Shown piece by piece: positions 37,001 to 49,530 of a stretch of 64,000 nucleotides of DNA. Origin of the DNA: Episyrphus balteatus. Its lineage: Eukaryota > Arthropoda > Insecta > Diptera > Syrphidae. Each line of letters starts with the position of its first letter. Within the stretch, counting starts at the first letter, position 1. The stretch is from the NCBI RefSeq assembly GCF_945859705.1, contig NC_079135.1:30057679-30121678 (forward strand). Direction: 5' to 3'. Both the position numbers and the translations under genes were made by a program. The notes beneath the pieces were generated by a model. The model did no database searches, was not told where the DNA came from, and saw nothing but the letters and a program-made list of their open reading frames with translations.

Positions 37001-38600
37001 TTAAATCCTTGATCCAATATGAATGGCTAAAACACCATCTTCATCGTTGTTGTTAATATTAATCTGAGCTCTTCCATCCTGACCAACATCAATCCGTTTA
37101 CCTGTACAAGACGATCCAACTTTCTTTCCCGAAATCACATCACAATATGTACCAGCTGGCAAACAAGTATACAAACGTTGATTCAAATTATAATACTCTT
37201 GATTAAAAGCAACAAAACCCTTATTGCCACGACAGAATGCAATTTGATCACCACCATTATCCCACCAATTATTGACCGAAGTTCCTGCCACAGCATTTCT
37301 AAAACCAACCATGTTGTAAATTTGACGCCAGCGATGTTCACATATCCAACCATTTGCACATGAATCGTCAGCATTGAATTTTGGAGACAAAATATTCTGA
37401 CCATCACTTGATGGTGGAGCATCATCGGAATTTCTAAAGTCAAAGGAGCTCATCACACGAGGATTTCCATAGGGGAAGGACAACATAAAGGCGACTGCCA
37501 TCTTGTATTTTTTGGCTGATTTATAATTCAAAGCTTCGGCTCTTTGATTGTCATGATTGTCAACGAAAATCAATGAATATTTGGTGGGAAGGAAACTCCA
37601 ACCTTCACCCCAGTTTCTCAAATACTTCAACTTGTCACCATTTCTGAACATATTGCCAATCTTTGCTGAATGACGGAACTCTGTAACGGCTCCCAAGGGG
37701 GTGTACTCATCACGACTTATCACATCGCCGCCATTATCAATAACTTCTTGAAAGATAAATGGTCGGGAACCAGGAGCGAATCCTTGTTTAGTGTTTAAAT
37801 TATTAAGGGATTTCAAAATAACCTAAAAATTAAAAATACAATATTTGTTAATATTTCTGTGATCGAAATTAATGTCACTCGTTTTAACCTGCATATCTTG
37901 TGGCCACATATGTTTGGCTGCATCCAAACGGAATCCAGCAACACCGATATCAATCAGCTTGTTCATAATATCAATGAACTTCTTACGAACATAGTCCTTG
38001 CTTTGATCAAGATCCTTCAATCCTACCAACTCGCAATTGCGGACTTGATTGCGATCATTATAGTTTCTAATTGAACAAGTTTGGTGGAAATCAAGTGATG
38101 AATAGGGAACAGCTGGGAAGTTTTTGTTATTAGGTTGAGCTGAGGAACCAGCGGTTCCTACAACATTATTACCAGCACCCATGTGATTCATGATGAAATC
38201 TGGATAGATGCGGACTCCAACTTTGTTACAACGAGTCACCATGTCACGGAATTGAGCCTCATTACCGGATCGAGTGTTAATTATGTACGAAACAGGTTGG
38301 TAACGTTCCCACCAAGGACGTCCATTGACAACAACATTTTCAGTTACAGGAGAAACCTACAGTAAAATCTTGAATAATGGGTATTCAAAGCTATTTGGGA
38401 TTTTTGATGAATGATACCTGAACACCAGCATAGCCTTTTGGAGCCAAGAACTGTTCGCACTCGTTGGCAATGTCTGCCCATTTCCATTCGAAAAGATGAA
38501 CCATGGTATCACGTCCAGGCCAATAATTGGGATTGTGCTGACCATTGGTGGTAGCAACTACCACCGCGATCAGTAAAGCTAACACACTTGTAAAGGTCAT
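37001..38600 (-). CDS. Amy: Alpha-amylase, secreted, GH13 (3 exons)
   Basis: Exons are 38600-38418 (61 aa), 38356-37889 (156 aa) and 37822-37001 (273 aa plus TAA). Introns of 61 and 66 bp are both phase 0; the donors are GTATC and the weaker GTTAA. The product is 490 aa, against about 494 in Drosophila. Residues 1-20 are a signal peptide (hydrophobic LALLIAVVVATT). The catalytic acids are Asp206 (GFRLDAAKH), Glu243 (FQEVID) and Asp308 (FVDNHDNQR). Chloride ligands Arg204, Asn306 and Arg339 (NPRVMSS) are present. The all-beta C-terminal domain is complete. By family it is an endo-acting 1,4-alpha-glucosidase of starch and glycogen, secreted in the midgut. The start at 38600 is chosen because it is the first ATG after the TATA box. 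The glycine-rich loop that usually follows NHDNQR is absent. It could be a paralogue rather than the main amylase. Confidence 0.96.
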
Positions 38601-38642
38601 TATAGTCAGAACTATTATGGGGCTCAATAAATCGTTCCGCAC

Positions 38643-38650
38643 TATTTATA
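38643..38650 (-). promoter_or_regulatory. TATA box of amylase
   Basis: TATAAATA on the minus strand, 43 bases upstream of the ATG (first T to A). The start of transcription would fall near 38620, leaving a 5' UTR of about 20 nt. Confidence 0.8.
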
Positions 38651-38663
38651 CCAGTTTGCAATC

Positions 38664-38805
38664 AGTGTTATCGAAAAAATCAAATTTAATTTTTGAGATA
38701 GAAACGATAATTTACTATGATTTGTTCAAGATCGATATAAATGAAGCGTAACAGTTGATTGATTGTTATCAAAACAATCAAAAAGATAGGATAAGATAGA
38801 TAACC
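38664..38805 (-). promoter_or_regulatory. GATA-factor site cluster upstream of amylase
   Basis: TTATC/GATAA and AGATAG cores occur near 38668 and 38765 and as a packed run at 38783-38803 (AAGATAGGATAAGATAGAT). GATA factors drive midgut digestive genes in flies, so this fits the amylase promoter. Factor identity is inferred from the motif only. Confidence 0.6.
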
Positions 38806-40014
38806 ACTTATTTTTTAATTAGAATTGTGCCTGTACACACCTTTTTCTTGCTTAAAAGTATGCAATTTTAACATTTCTGAAGTCCACCAACTACTTGACT
38901 TTTGAAACGTATGCTTGTTGTTTTTGGAATTTTCTTTCAAGTTGTTTACCACTTTTCTAAATTTCTAAAAACTACTTGCTACTTATGATAAAATATTTTA
39001 AAAACAATGCTCTCAAAATATAATTTTAATAAGAACATTGTGCATTTTTTTTTAAGTATGGATGACACCTAGAACAATTTTTTTGTCAGAAGATAGACCT
39101 TCTTTGGTTTATATGTACTTAAATGTCTGATTTATAACAGTGTTTCTAATTTTGGCTCTCCTTTTATAGCAAGAAATTTATCAAGTAATTAGGAGGCTTT
39201 GAAATTTAGAAAAATATAAATAATAATAAAATAGTTAAAGGCGACATTGATTTCAAACTTTTATAAAAAAATATAATATAAAAATAATAGGCAAAGGCGG
39301 TACTGTATGCTAACAACAATAATGTGTTGTTACAGTTAGGCTTTTTCACATTAAGTTCACTCTATCGCAAAATATAATCAACTTTTTTGCAAGTTAAATA
39401 CCTACACCATTATGCAAATTTAATGCACTTATTTATATTTCAATCAAATCTACCTCTTTGCAAATCAAATTCACCTTCTGTGAATCAAGAATAATTTTCT
39501 ATATTTATGTGAAACAAACATGCAATAATGTGAGTAATATGGGTACCTACATTTGCAAAAACTATTTTTGAAGTGAAAACTTCTTTAGTATCGTAGTGAT
39601 TTGAAACAAGATGAAACGAAAACGCGACACGACTTCAACTTGTTATAACTTTTTTGTTTTAATAGATTGATGAATGAAATTTGTACTGTAGATAGGTAAT
39701 TAAATAAATTATAATTGCACAAAATTTCAATTAATTTCATATTCAAAATTCGGAGATAACGGTAAAAAGATGTTCTTTTCCAACACACGTTATATCTTTT
39801 GATCTAGTGCACATACAAATTTGGTTTAACTTTAATACGCATGCTGATAACATAACCTTTTATTTGATATATTACACATAACGTTACGTGCAATACAAGT
39901 TACACAATCTTAAATTGAAAAAAATTTAAAAATACCTCAAAACACCTGTGGAGATATGTTGGCGATCTACCAGTGTAGGAAGTACCGTAATCTCAGTCTG
40001 GAAATTCGACATGG
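38806..40014. other. Intergenic, no gene
   Basis: Very AT-rich. TTTGCAA and TTCAC words recur loosely around 39350-39560. No coding or repeat structure I can define. Confidence 0.5.
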
Positions 40015-40545
40015 TTGACTTTAAAAAAATCTAACTTCTCTTGTAGACATCTTTAAAATAAGATTTATACATCATTATACAAGGTGAAACAATAAGCTTT
40101 CACATGGTATAAAATTTTTTATAGGATGTCAAACAAAAAAATTGATTTAATAGCATGAGAACATAAAAAGAAATGTTTTTTTTTTGCTTTTTGGATGAAA
40201 TTTCATCGAGTTTAAAAAATTCTAGCTCTTTTTGTAGATGTCTCATAGGTCTGATCGATATATATATTTTGAGCTAAGACAATAAGCTTTCAGATGATAT
40301 TAAATTTTTTATAGGTTGTTAGGGAAAAAATGCATTTAATAGCGTGAGAAGATAAAAATCCGTGTTTTTTTCGCTTTTTTTATGGAAATTGATCGAGTTC
40401 AAAAAATTCTAGCTCTTTTTGTAGATAGACCATAGACCTGATCGATATATATATTTTGAGCTAAGACAAAAAGCTTTCAGATGATATAAAATTTATATAG
40501 GTTGTCATATAAAAAACATGTACATATTTGAAGGTGATAGAATAA
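40015..40545 (+). repeat. Tandem repeat, about 187-191 bp unit, about 3 copies
   Basis: Landmark CTAGCTCTTTTTGTAGA (first copy diverged as CTAACTTCTCTTGTAGA) starts at about 40031, 40222 and 40409. Each copy is followed by GCTAAGACAATAAGCTTTC-like and TATAGGTTGTnA phrases. The last two copies are closer to each other than to the first. Confidence 0.88.
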
Positions 40546-43500
40546 AAATAGGTAGATTTTTTCTATTTTTTTTTTCAAGAAAAATGATTGTTTAAGGTTT
40601 CACTTCTACCACGTATAAATTGCACACATGATTTGTTAATAATAAATAATCTTATCAAAACAACTTTTATATGGAGTAAGAATGTAATTTTTGAAGATCT
40701 CCCGTCTTGTATCATTGGGCAAAATATTCTTAGCTATTTTTTTTTTATAATCACGCAATAATTTGTTTCGCAATTTGTAACCAAGCAAATTTTTATTTCA
40801 TGATTCCACTTTGCGAAATTATTATTTTGCATTTTTCATTTTGCTATTTTTATCTGATATTGCGCTTTGTCCTCATAACTTAATTAAGCTTTATATTATT
40901 TTGCATAGCTTAACATATAAAGTTTTAAAAATATGTGTTGCGTTTCATTCTAGTTAATTAGCAGATTTCCCCAGTAAAATCAAGAATGATTTCGTAAAAA
41001 TACCAGTTTGGTTCAGTAAAATCACGAATTGTCAGTTTAATCACGGATTGTTCACAGTTTCCTTGGTAAGATCAAAACTATAGTAACATGAAAATGACGT
41101 TTTTCAAAAGTTCAAATGCGGGTAGCGTCCTTAAAAATTGTTGTAAACGAGAGCTGTGAAATTTTTTTTTTTTATTTTCTTATTTGACCTTTTAATAATG
41201 CAGCCTTATACTCGTTTTACAGATTCACTCTGGATTCCGAGGTATAAATCTAATTTTACTCCACTAATTAATATTTCTTCGATTTAAATCACGGTTAATT
41301 AAAAATCACAGTCACAGTGATTGAAAAATTACTCAAAAAATTTGCTATTGAAATTCATGACAAATTGAAAATTTGCGAAGTTAATTTGCGAAGCATAATA
41401 CAATCATAGTAGTTAGTTTCGAAATAATTTTTGACGAAATTCCACGCTCACATTAGAAACTGATTGTAAAGTAAAAGCAATTTGAATTATTAAATAAACT
41501 ATTATAAGATGTCAAATCAAACTTATAAAAGTACGACTTAACTTCAAAAACTTTCGTTTATTTGTATCTTTAGTTCAATATTTTCATATAACAATACAAA
41601 CCAATCTTAGTTAGCAACTTTTAAATTAAAACGAAAGATTTTTTTGGTTTTGAAATTGTTGATTTTGTTCCAAATCTGAAGCATTTTTCCCCAATGTACA
41701 ATGCCAGATCGTCCATCATCTTCGTGGGACCTCATTTCCTGCTGTGTTACTTCCAATGAGATCGAACAAGATTTTCTTGATGTAAATTATTAGGTTAAGC
41801 AATTAATCAAGAAATTCTCTGAGATGCCATTATGCGTAGCGCGTGTACACACAAACAAAAATAAAAACTGTTTTTCGTTATTTATTTTTTTTATTTAACT
41901 GAAAATCTGCCGAATTTTTTTTATAAACAACCAAAACCGGCTGAGAAAGTAATTTCTATTTATTCACGTGCGCATTTACATTGCCTGTCGGTGATATAGT
42001 CTTATACGCTTGCATAAGAATATTATAAGATAACCCTTTCTTCTTTAATGTCAACTCGACGTATTTTCGTCATTAATCAAATTCAATATGGTCGGTAAAA
42101 GTGTATAGTGGCAGGGTGCGTATGTGAGAATATTTATATACGTACTTGCGATCCTTTCTGGTGATATTGATCTGGCGCAATTTTATGCAAATTTAAATCA
42201 CATTTCGACGGTGGCGGGACCCCAAGACTTAAAATATTATTATGTGCGCCTTTGTTGTGTGTTTGTTTGCTTTGACTTGTCATGCAAATTAACTTTTGCC
42301 ACATTTATGACATCGTGATAATGAATTGTAAAATGTCAAAAAAAAAAATTACAAAAAAAAAGTGATAATGATAATTATGATCCTGCAGCGTTGACGTGGT
42401 ATAGATTTTTGTCAATTAATTTAAAACATAATCATTTGAAAGATTTGACAGATATCAATCATTCACGTGGTTTGAAGACCTTTAAAGACAGTTTAGACTT
42501 AGCAAAAGGTGAAAAGAGTGAATTTATAATTTAAGGGAATCCTCATTTAACGAAAGTTGATGAGATAAAGGTAGAATTAATCCCACAAAATGCAAATTTT
42601 AAAATTCATATTCAAACGATACAGGGTGTCCAAAAATTATATATAGATTTGTTTAAACAAAATTGGAAGTAAATGTAAATTCACTGCATTTTTTTTCTTT
42701 GATTTCACAGACAATAACAAATTTTGTCCACACTTATTGGCTGTCTGCCGCCAAATAAACAATTTCCATCAAACTGACTGGTTGATCTGTGTGCAGTCCT
42801 TTCTTTCAAGTATTTATCTAAAGGATAAAGTCAAGATTAGCCTCTTGTAGTAGATCAACAGAAGCCAGCACGTCCGTGTCGGTAGTTTCGTGTAGGCATT
42901 TATATCCTTTTTGTAAATATTTAGATAACAATTTGCTCTCCCGACCGATTTGAATCTCAACATGTGTCTGGCAGCAAACCTTTTCTGCATATTTGCATTC
43001 TTAAATCATACCTCGCTATGGTCCTTCGTCACTTAAATAAACAAAACTACCGAATTTAACGTCTACATCATCCAATACTATCACTAAACCTATTTAATGC
43101 CCATTTTAAAGTGCATTTGGCGTCATGTTGTCCTTGTGCATACATTAATATTATTATTGTAACCATTTTAAAAGCCATCTGTCTGCCACGGATGCGTGTG
43201 TGTTCCATAATAAGTTTTGTATATAAACTTAAGACATTCACCAACATTATTATCGTAATCATTACATTGGCGCTTATTGCGTGAGAAATTTAAAATACTT
43301 TCTGATGTTATATTAACTTGGTCGATATCGGTGAGATCACACAGACACTTCGATCAGAGATAATAGCCACATATAAGATTTAATCACATTGCATTTGCAT
43401 TGTTATTAAATCTTATAGACATATAAACCAACTGGAACAAGGACCTTGAACACATATGGAAGATAACAACTATGCATGATTTTGATGGGATTTAACCAGT

Positions 43501-43889
43501 TACAAAAAAGTTGGTTGTATCTATATTCATCACAGAGACAGATCAGAAAGGATTTGTGTATTTTTTGAAAACCACATTTCGTGTGTTAAATGTGGGCACT
43601 TAATGTTCAATTGTGGTGAACTTTTGTGCATCACAATATTTGGGATAAACTGACAGTGTGAAATCCAAAAACAGCAGATGTTGAAAAGTACAAATAAACA
43701 AAAGTTTTAAGTGAAACAGCATTGATTGAGAGAAAAAATTTTATTTAATTTTAAAATAAATTAAGCAACCACAAATTGAGAGTCATTTATTTATTTAAGT
43801 GACCATAATAATGGAAAATGTCCTGAGAATTCAATATTTCGTTGATACCACGTAAAATCGTTAAAAGTATAAGAAATCATTTCATTTTC
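40546..43889. other. Intergenic, no gene
   Basis: AT-rich, with occasional less AT-rich patches (41690-41760, 42700-43060). Frames at 42124-42318 and 43068-43262 have no domain. Nothing else supported. Confidence 0.5.
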
Positions 43890-46800
43890 TAAAATCTCTC
43901 GCAAAAATTCTAGATTTTTGAAAAAACTCCGTTTCCTCAAAATAAATCGAGTTTTTCATATTTTTGAGAAAAAAATCAAAGTTAACCCCTTGCCAAAAAA
44001 AGTTTCAACCAAACATTTTTTTTTCTTTCTTTCCCTTATAATCTAAAGCCGTTATCTTTTGACCAAAGTCTCGAAATAAGTTTTGATTTACAGATATGAG
44101 TTCACAGCCTATGCATTCATTTAAAAAAAATTAAAAATTAATTTTTTTTAAGATTTTTGAGAAAAAATCAAGGTTAACCCCTTGCCAAAAAATGTCCATT
44201 TTTAAAAACTTCCTCCGAATCCATCGAGTGAGACATCAAAAGAAAGGTCTATTGACACTCTATTCATAACTGCAAACCAAAAGTTTGTTGGATGTTTGGT
44301 TCCTGAGATATTGTTAACCAAACATTTTTTTTTCTTTCTTTTCCTTACAATCCGAAGCCGATATTTTTGACCAGAGTCTCGAAACAAGTTTTTGTTTACA
44401 GATATGCGTTCACAGTGAACAGGCTTATACATTCAGTTAAAAAAATTATAAATTAATTTTTTTCAGATTTTTCAGAAAAAATAAAGGTCCCCTGCCAAAA
44501 AAATGTCCATTTTTAAAAACTTCCTCCGAATCCATCGAGTGAGACATCAAAAGAAAGGTCTATTGACACTCTATTCATAACTGCAAACCAAAAGGTTGTT
44601 TTAGGTTTGGTTCCTGAGATATTGTCAAACAAACATTTTTTTTTCTTTCTTGTCCTTAAAATCCGAAGCCGATATCTTTTGACCAAAGTCTCGAAACAAG
44701 TTTTGGTTTACAGATATGAGTTCACAGTGAACAGGCCTATGCATTCAGTTAAAAAAATTATAAATTAATTTTTTTCAGATTTTTGAGAAAAAATCAAGGT
44801 TACCCTTGCCAAAAAAAATTTCCATTTTTAAAAACTTCCTCCGAATCCATCGAGTGAGAAAGGTCTATTGACACTCTATTCATAACTGCAAACCAAAAGT
44901 TTGTTGGATGTTTGGTTCCTGAGATATTGTTAACCAAACATTTTTTTTTCTTTCTTTTCCTTACAATCCGAAGCCGATATTTTTGACCAGAGTCTCGAAA
45001 CAAGTTTTTGTTTACAGATATGCGTTCACAGTGAACAGGCTTATACATTCAGTTAAAAAAATTATAAATTAATTTTTTTCAGATTTTTCAGAAAAAATAA
45101 AGGTCCCCTGCCAAAAAAATGTCCATTTTTAAAAACTTCCTCCGAATCCATCGAGTGAGACATCAAAAGAAAGGTCTATTGACACTCTATTCATAACTGC
45201 AAACCAAAAGGTTGTTTTAGGTTTGGTTCCTGAGATATTGTCAAACAAACATTTTTTTTTCTTTCTTGTCCTTAAAATCCGAAGCCGATATCTTTTGACC
45301 AAAGTCTCGAAACAAGTTTTGGTTTACAGATATGAGTTCACAGTGAACAGGCCTATGCATTCAGTTAAAAAAATTATAAATTAATTTTTTTCAGATTTTT
45401 GAGAAAAAATCAAGGTCCTTGCCAAAAAATGTCCATTTTTAAAAACTTCCTCCGAATCCATCGAGTGAGACATCAAAAGAAAGGTCTATTGACACTCTAT
45501 TCATAACCAAAAGTTTGTTGGAGGTTTGGTTCCTGAGATATTTCCAACCAAACATTTTTTTCTTTCTTTTCTTTACAATCCGAAGCCGATATCTTTTGAC
45601 CAAAGTCTCGAAACAAGTTTTGGTTTACAGATATGAGTTCACAGTGAACAAGCTTTTGCATTCAGTTAAAAAATTATAAATTAATTTTTGGCAAAAATTA
45701 TAAATTAATTTTTTTTATGCATTCAGTTAAAAAAATTATAAATTAATTTTTTTCAGATTTTTGAGAAAAAATCAAGGTCCTTGCCAAAAAATGTCCATTT
45801 TTAAAAACTTCCTCCGAATCCATCGAGTGAGACATCAAAAGAAAGGTCTATTGACACTCTATTCATAACCAAAAGTTTGTTGGAGGTTTGGTTCCTGAGA
45901 TATTTCCAACCAAACATTTTTTTCTTTCTTTTCTTTACAATCCGAAGCCGATATCTTTTGACCAAAGTCTCGAAACAAGTTTTGGTTTACAGATATGAGT
46001 TCACAGTGAACAAGCTTTTGCATTCAGTTAAAAAATTATAAATTAATTTTTGGCAAAAATTATAAATTAATTTTTTTCAGATTTTTCAGGTTGTTTTAGG
46101 TTTGGTTCCTGAGATATTGTCAAACAAACATTTTTTTTTCTTTCTTTTCCTTACAATCCGAAGCCGATATCTTTTGACCAAAGTCTCGAAACAAGTTTTG
46201 GTTTACAGATATGAGTTCACAGTGAACAGGCCTATGCATTCAGTAAAAAAAATTATAAATTAATTTTTTTCAGATTTTTGGGAAAAAATCAAGGTTAACC
46301 CCTTGCCAAAAAATGTCCATTTTTAAAAACTTCCTCCGAATCCATCGAGTGAGACATCAAAAGGTCTATTGACACTCTATTCATAACTGCAAACCAAAAG
46401 TTTGTTGGAGGTTTGGTTCCTGAGATATTTACAACCAAACATTTTTTTCTTTCTTGTCCTTAAAATCCGAAGCCGATATCTTTTGACCAAAGTCTCGAAA
46501 CAAGTTTTGGTTTACAGATATGAGTTCACAGTGAACAGGCCTATGCATTCAGTTAAAAAAATTATAAATTAATTTTTTTCAGATTTTTGAGAAAAAATCA
46601 AGGTCCTTGCCAAAAAATGTCCATTTTTAAAAACTTCCTCCGAATCCATCGAGTGAGACATCAAAAGAAAGGTCTATTGACACTCTATTCATAACTGCAA
46701 ACCAAAAGTTTGTTGGAGGTTTGGTTCCTGAGATATTTCCAACCAAACATTTTTTTCTTTCTTTTCTTTACAATCCGAAGCCGATATCTTTTGACCAAAG

Positions 46801-49530
46801 TCTCGAAACAAGTTTTGGTTTACAGATATGAGTTCACAGTGAACAAGCTTTTGCATTCAGTTAAAAAATTATAAATTAATTTTTGGCAAAAATTATAAAT
46901 TAATTTTTTTCAGATTTTTCAGAAAAAATCAAGGTTGTTAAAAAAATTTCCATTTTTAAAAACTTCCTCCGAATCCATCGAGTGAGACATCAAAAGAAAG
47001 GTCTTTTGACACTCTATTCATAACTGCAAAATAAAAGTTTGTTGGAGGTTTGGTTCCTGAGATATTGTCAACCAAACATTTTTTTCTTTCTTTTCCTTAA
47101 AATCCGAAGCCGATATCTTTTGACCAAAGTCTCGAAACAAGTTTTGGTTTACAGATATGAGTTCACAGTGAACAGGCCTATGCATTCAGTTAAAAAAATT
47201 ATAAATTAATTTTTTTCAGATTTTTGAGAAAAAATCAAGGTTAACCCCTTGCCAAAAAATGTCCATTTTAAAAACTTCCTCCGAATCCATCGAGTGAGAC
47301 ATCAAAAGAAAGGTCTATTGACACTCTATTCATAACTGCAAAATAAAAGTTTGTTGGAGGTTTGGTTCCTGAGATATTGTCAACCAAACATTTTTTTCTT
47401 TCTTTTCCTTAAAATCCGAAGCCGATATCTTTTGACCAAAGTCTCGAAACAAGTTTTGGTTTACAGATATGAGTTCACAGTGAACAGGCCTATGCATTCA
47501 GTTAAAAAAATTATAAATTAATTTTTTTCAGATTTTTGAGAAAAAATCAAGGTTAACCCCTTGCCAAAAAATGTCCATTTTAAAAACTTCCTCCGAATCC
47601 ATCGAGTGAGACATCAAAAGAAAGGTCTATTGACACTCTATTCATAACTGCAAAATAAAAGTTTGTTGGAGGTTTGGTTCCTGAGATATTGTCAACCAAA
47701 CATTTTTTTCTTTCTCTTCCTTAAAATCCGAAGCCGATATCTTTTGACCAAAGTCTCGAAACAAGTTTTGGTTTACAGATATGAGTTCACAGTGAACAGG
47801 CCTATGCATTCAGTTAAAAAAATTATAAATTAATTTTTTTCAGATTTTTGAGAAAAAATCAAGGTTAACCCCTTGCCAAAAAATGTCCATTTTAAAAACT
47901 TCCTCCGAATCCATCGAGTGAGACATCAAAAGAAAGGTCTATTGACACTCTATTCATAACTGCAAAATAAAAGTTTGTTGGAGGTTTGGTTCCTGAGATA
48001 TTGTCAACCAAACATTTTTTTCTTTCTTTTCCTTAAAATCCGAAGCCGATATCTTTTGACCAAAGTCTCGAAACAAGTTTTGGTTTACAGATATGAGTTC
48101 ACAGTGAACAGGCCTATGCATTCAGTTAAAAAAATTATAAATTAATTTTTTTCAGATTTTTGAGAAAAAATCAAGGTTAACCCCTTGCCAAAAAATGTCC
48201 ATTTTAAAAACTTCCTCCGAATCCATCGAGTGAGACATCAAAAGAAAGGTCTATTGACACTCTATTCATAACTGCAAAATAAAAGTTTGTTGGAGGTTTG
48301 GTTCCTGAGATATTGTCAACCAAACATTTTTTTCTTTCTTTTCCTTAAAATCCGAAGCCGATATCTTTTGACCAAAGTCTCGAAACAAGTTTTGGTTTAC
48401 AGATATGAGTTCACAGTGAACAGGCCTATGCATTCAGTTAAAAAAATTATAAATTAATTTTTTTCAGATTTTTGAGAAAAAATCAAGGTTAACCCCTTGC
48501 CAAAAAATGTCCATTTTAAAAACTTCCTCCGAATCCATCGAGTGAGACATCAAAAGAAAGGTCTATTGACACTCTATTAATAACTGCAAACCAAAAGTTT
48601 GTTGGAGGTTTGGTTCCTGAGATATTTCCAACCAAACATTTTTTTCTTTCTTTTCTTTACAATCCGAAGCCGATATCTTTTGACCAAAGTCTCGAAACAA
48701 GTTTTGGTTTACAGATATGAGTTCACAGTGAACAAGCTTTTGCATTCAGTTAAAAAATTATAAATTAATTTTTGGCAAAAATTATAAATTAATTTTTTTC
48801 AGATTTTTCAGGTTGTTTTAGGTTTGGTTCCTGAGATATTGTCAAACAAACATTTTTTTTTCTTTCTTTTCCTTACAATCCGAAGCCGATATCTTTTGAC
48901 CAAAGTCTCGAAACAAGTTTTGGTTTACAGATATGAGTTCACAGTGAACAGGCCTATGCATTCAGTAAAAAAAATTATAAATTAATTTTTTTCAGATTTT
49001 TGGGAAAAAATCAAGGTTAACCCCTTGCCAAAAAATGTCCATTTTTAAAAACTTCCTCCGAATCCATCGAGTGAGACATCAAAAGGTCTATTGACACTCT
49101 ATTCATAACTGCAAACCAAAAGTTTGTTGGAGGTTTGGTTCCTGAGATATTTCCAACCAAACATTTTTTTCTTTCTTTTCTTTACAATCCGAAGCCGATA
49201 TCTTTTGACCAAAGTCTCGAAACAAGTTTTGGTTTACAGATATGAGTTCACAGTGAACAGGCCTATGCATTCAGTAAAAAAAATTATAAATTATTTTTTT
49301 TCAGATTTTTCAGAAAAAATCAAGGTCAACCCCTTGCCAAAAAAATGTCCATTTTTAAAAACTTCCTCCGCATCCATCGAGTAAGACATCAAATGAAAGG
49401 TCTATTGACGCTCTATTCATAACTCCAAACCAAAAGTTTCTTGGAGGTCTGGTTCCTGAGATATTTTCAACCAAACGTTTTTTTCTTTCTTTTCCACAAA
49501 ATGCGTGTTTTTTTTTAATAACTTTCCGGT
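43890..49530 (+). repeat. Satellite array, 312-bp monomer with higher-order structure
   Basis: About 17 monomers, tracked by the landmark CCGAATCCATCGAG at 44215, 44526, 44841, 45142, 45452, 45814, 46336, 46640, 46969, 47281, 47593, 47905, 48217, 48529, 49058 and a variant at 49368. From 46969 to 48529 every step is exactly 312 bp and the units are almost identical. Elsewhere steps are 301-329, 362 or 522-529 bp, the last holding a truncated extra unit. The first unit (from about 43890) and the last are the most diverged. Each unit has CCTGAGATATT, CCGAAGCCGATATCTTTTG and the dyad GTTCACAGTGAAC (GTTCACAGCCT in the first). Short frames inside are by-products. Confidence 0.97.

Noticed and set aside
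38601..38642. Longer amylase N-terminus starting upstream of 38600
   Set aside because: The upstream codon is GTG, not ATG, and it lies next to the TATA box, above the likely transcription start.
44202..45048. Near-identical open frames of 76 and 82 aa in the satellite
   Set aside because: They are the same monomer read twice; length varies with small indels, there is no codon signal, and the poly-Lys/Phe content follows the A/T runs.
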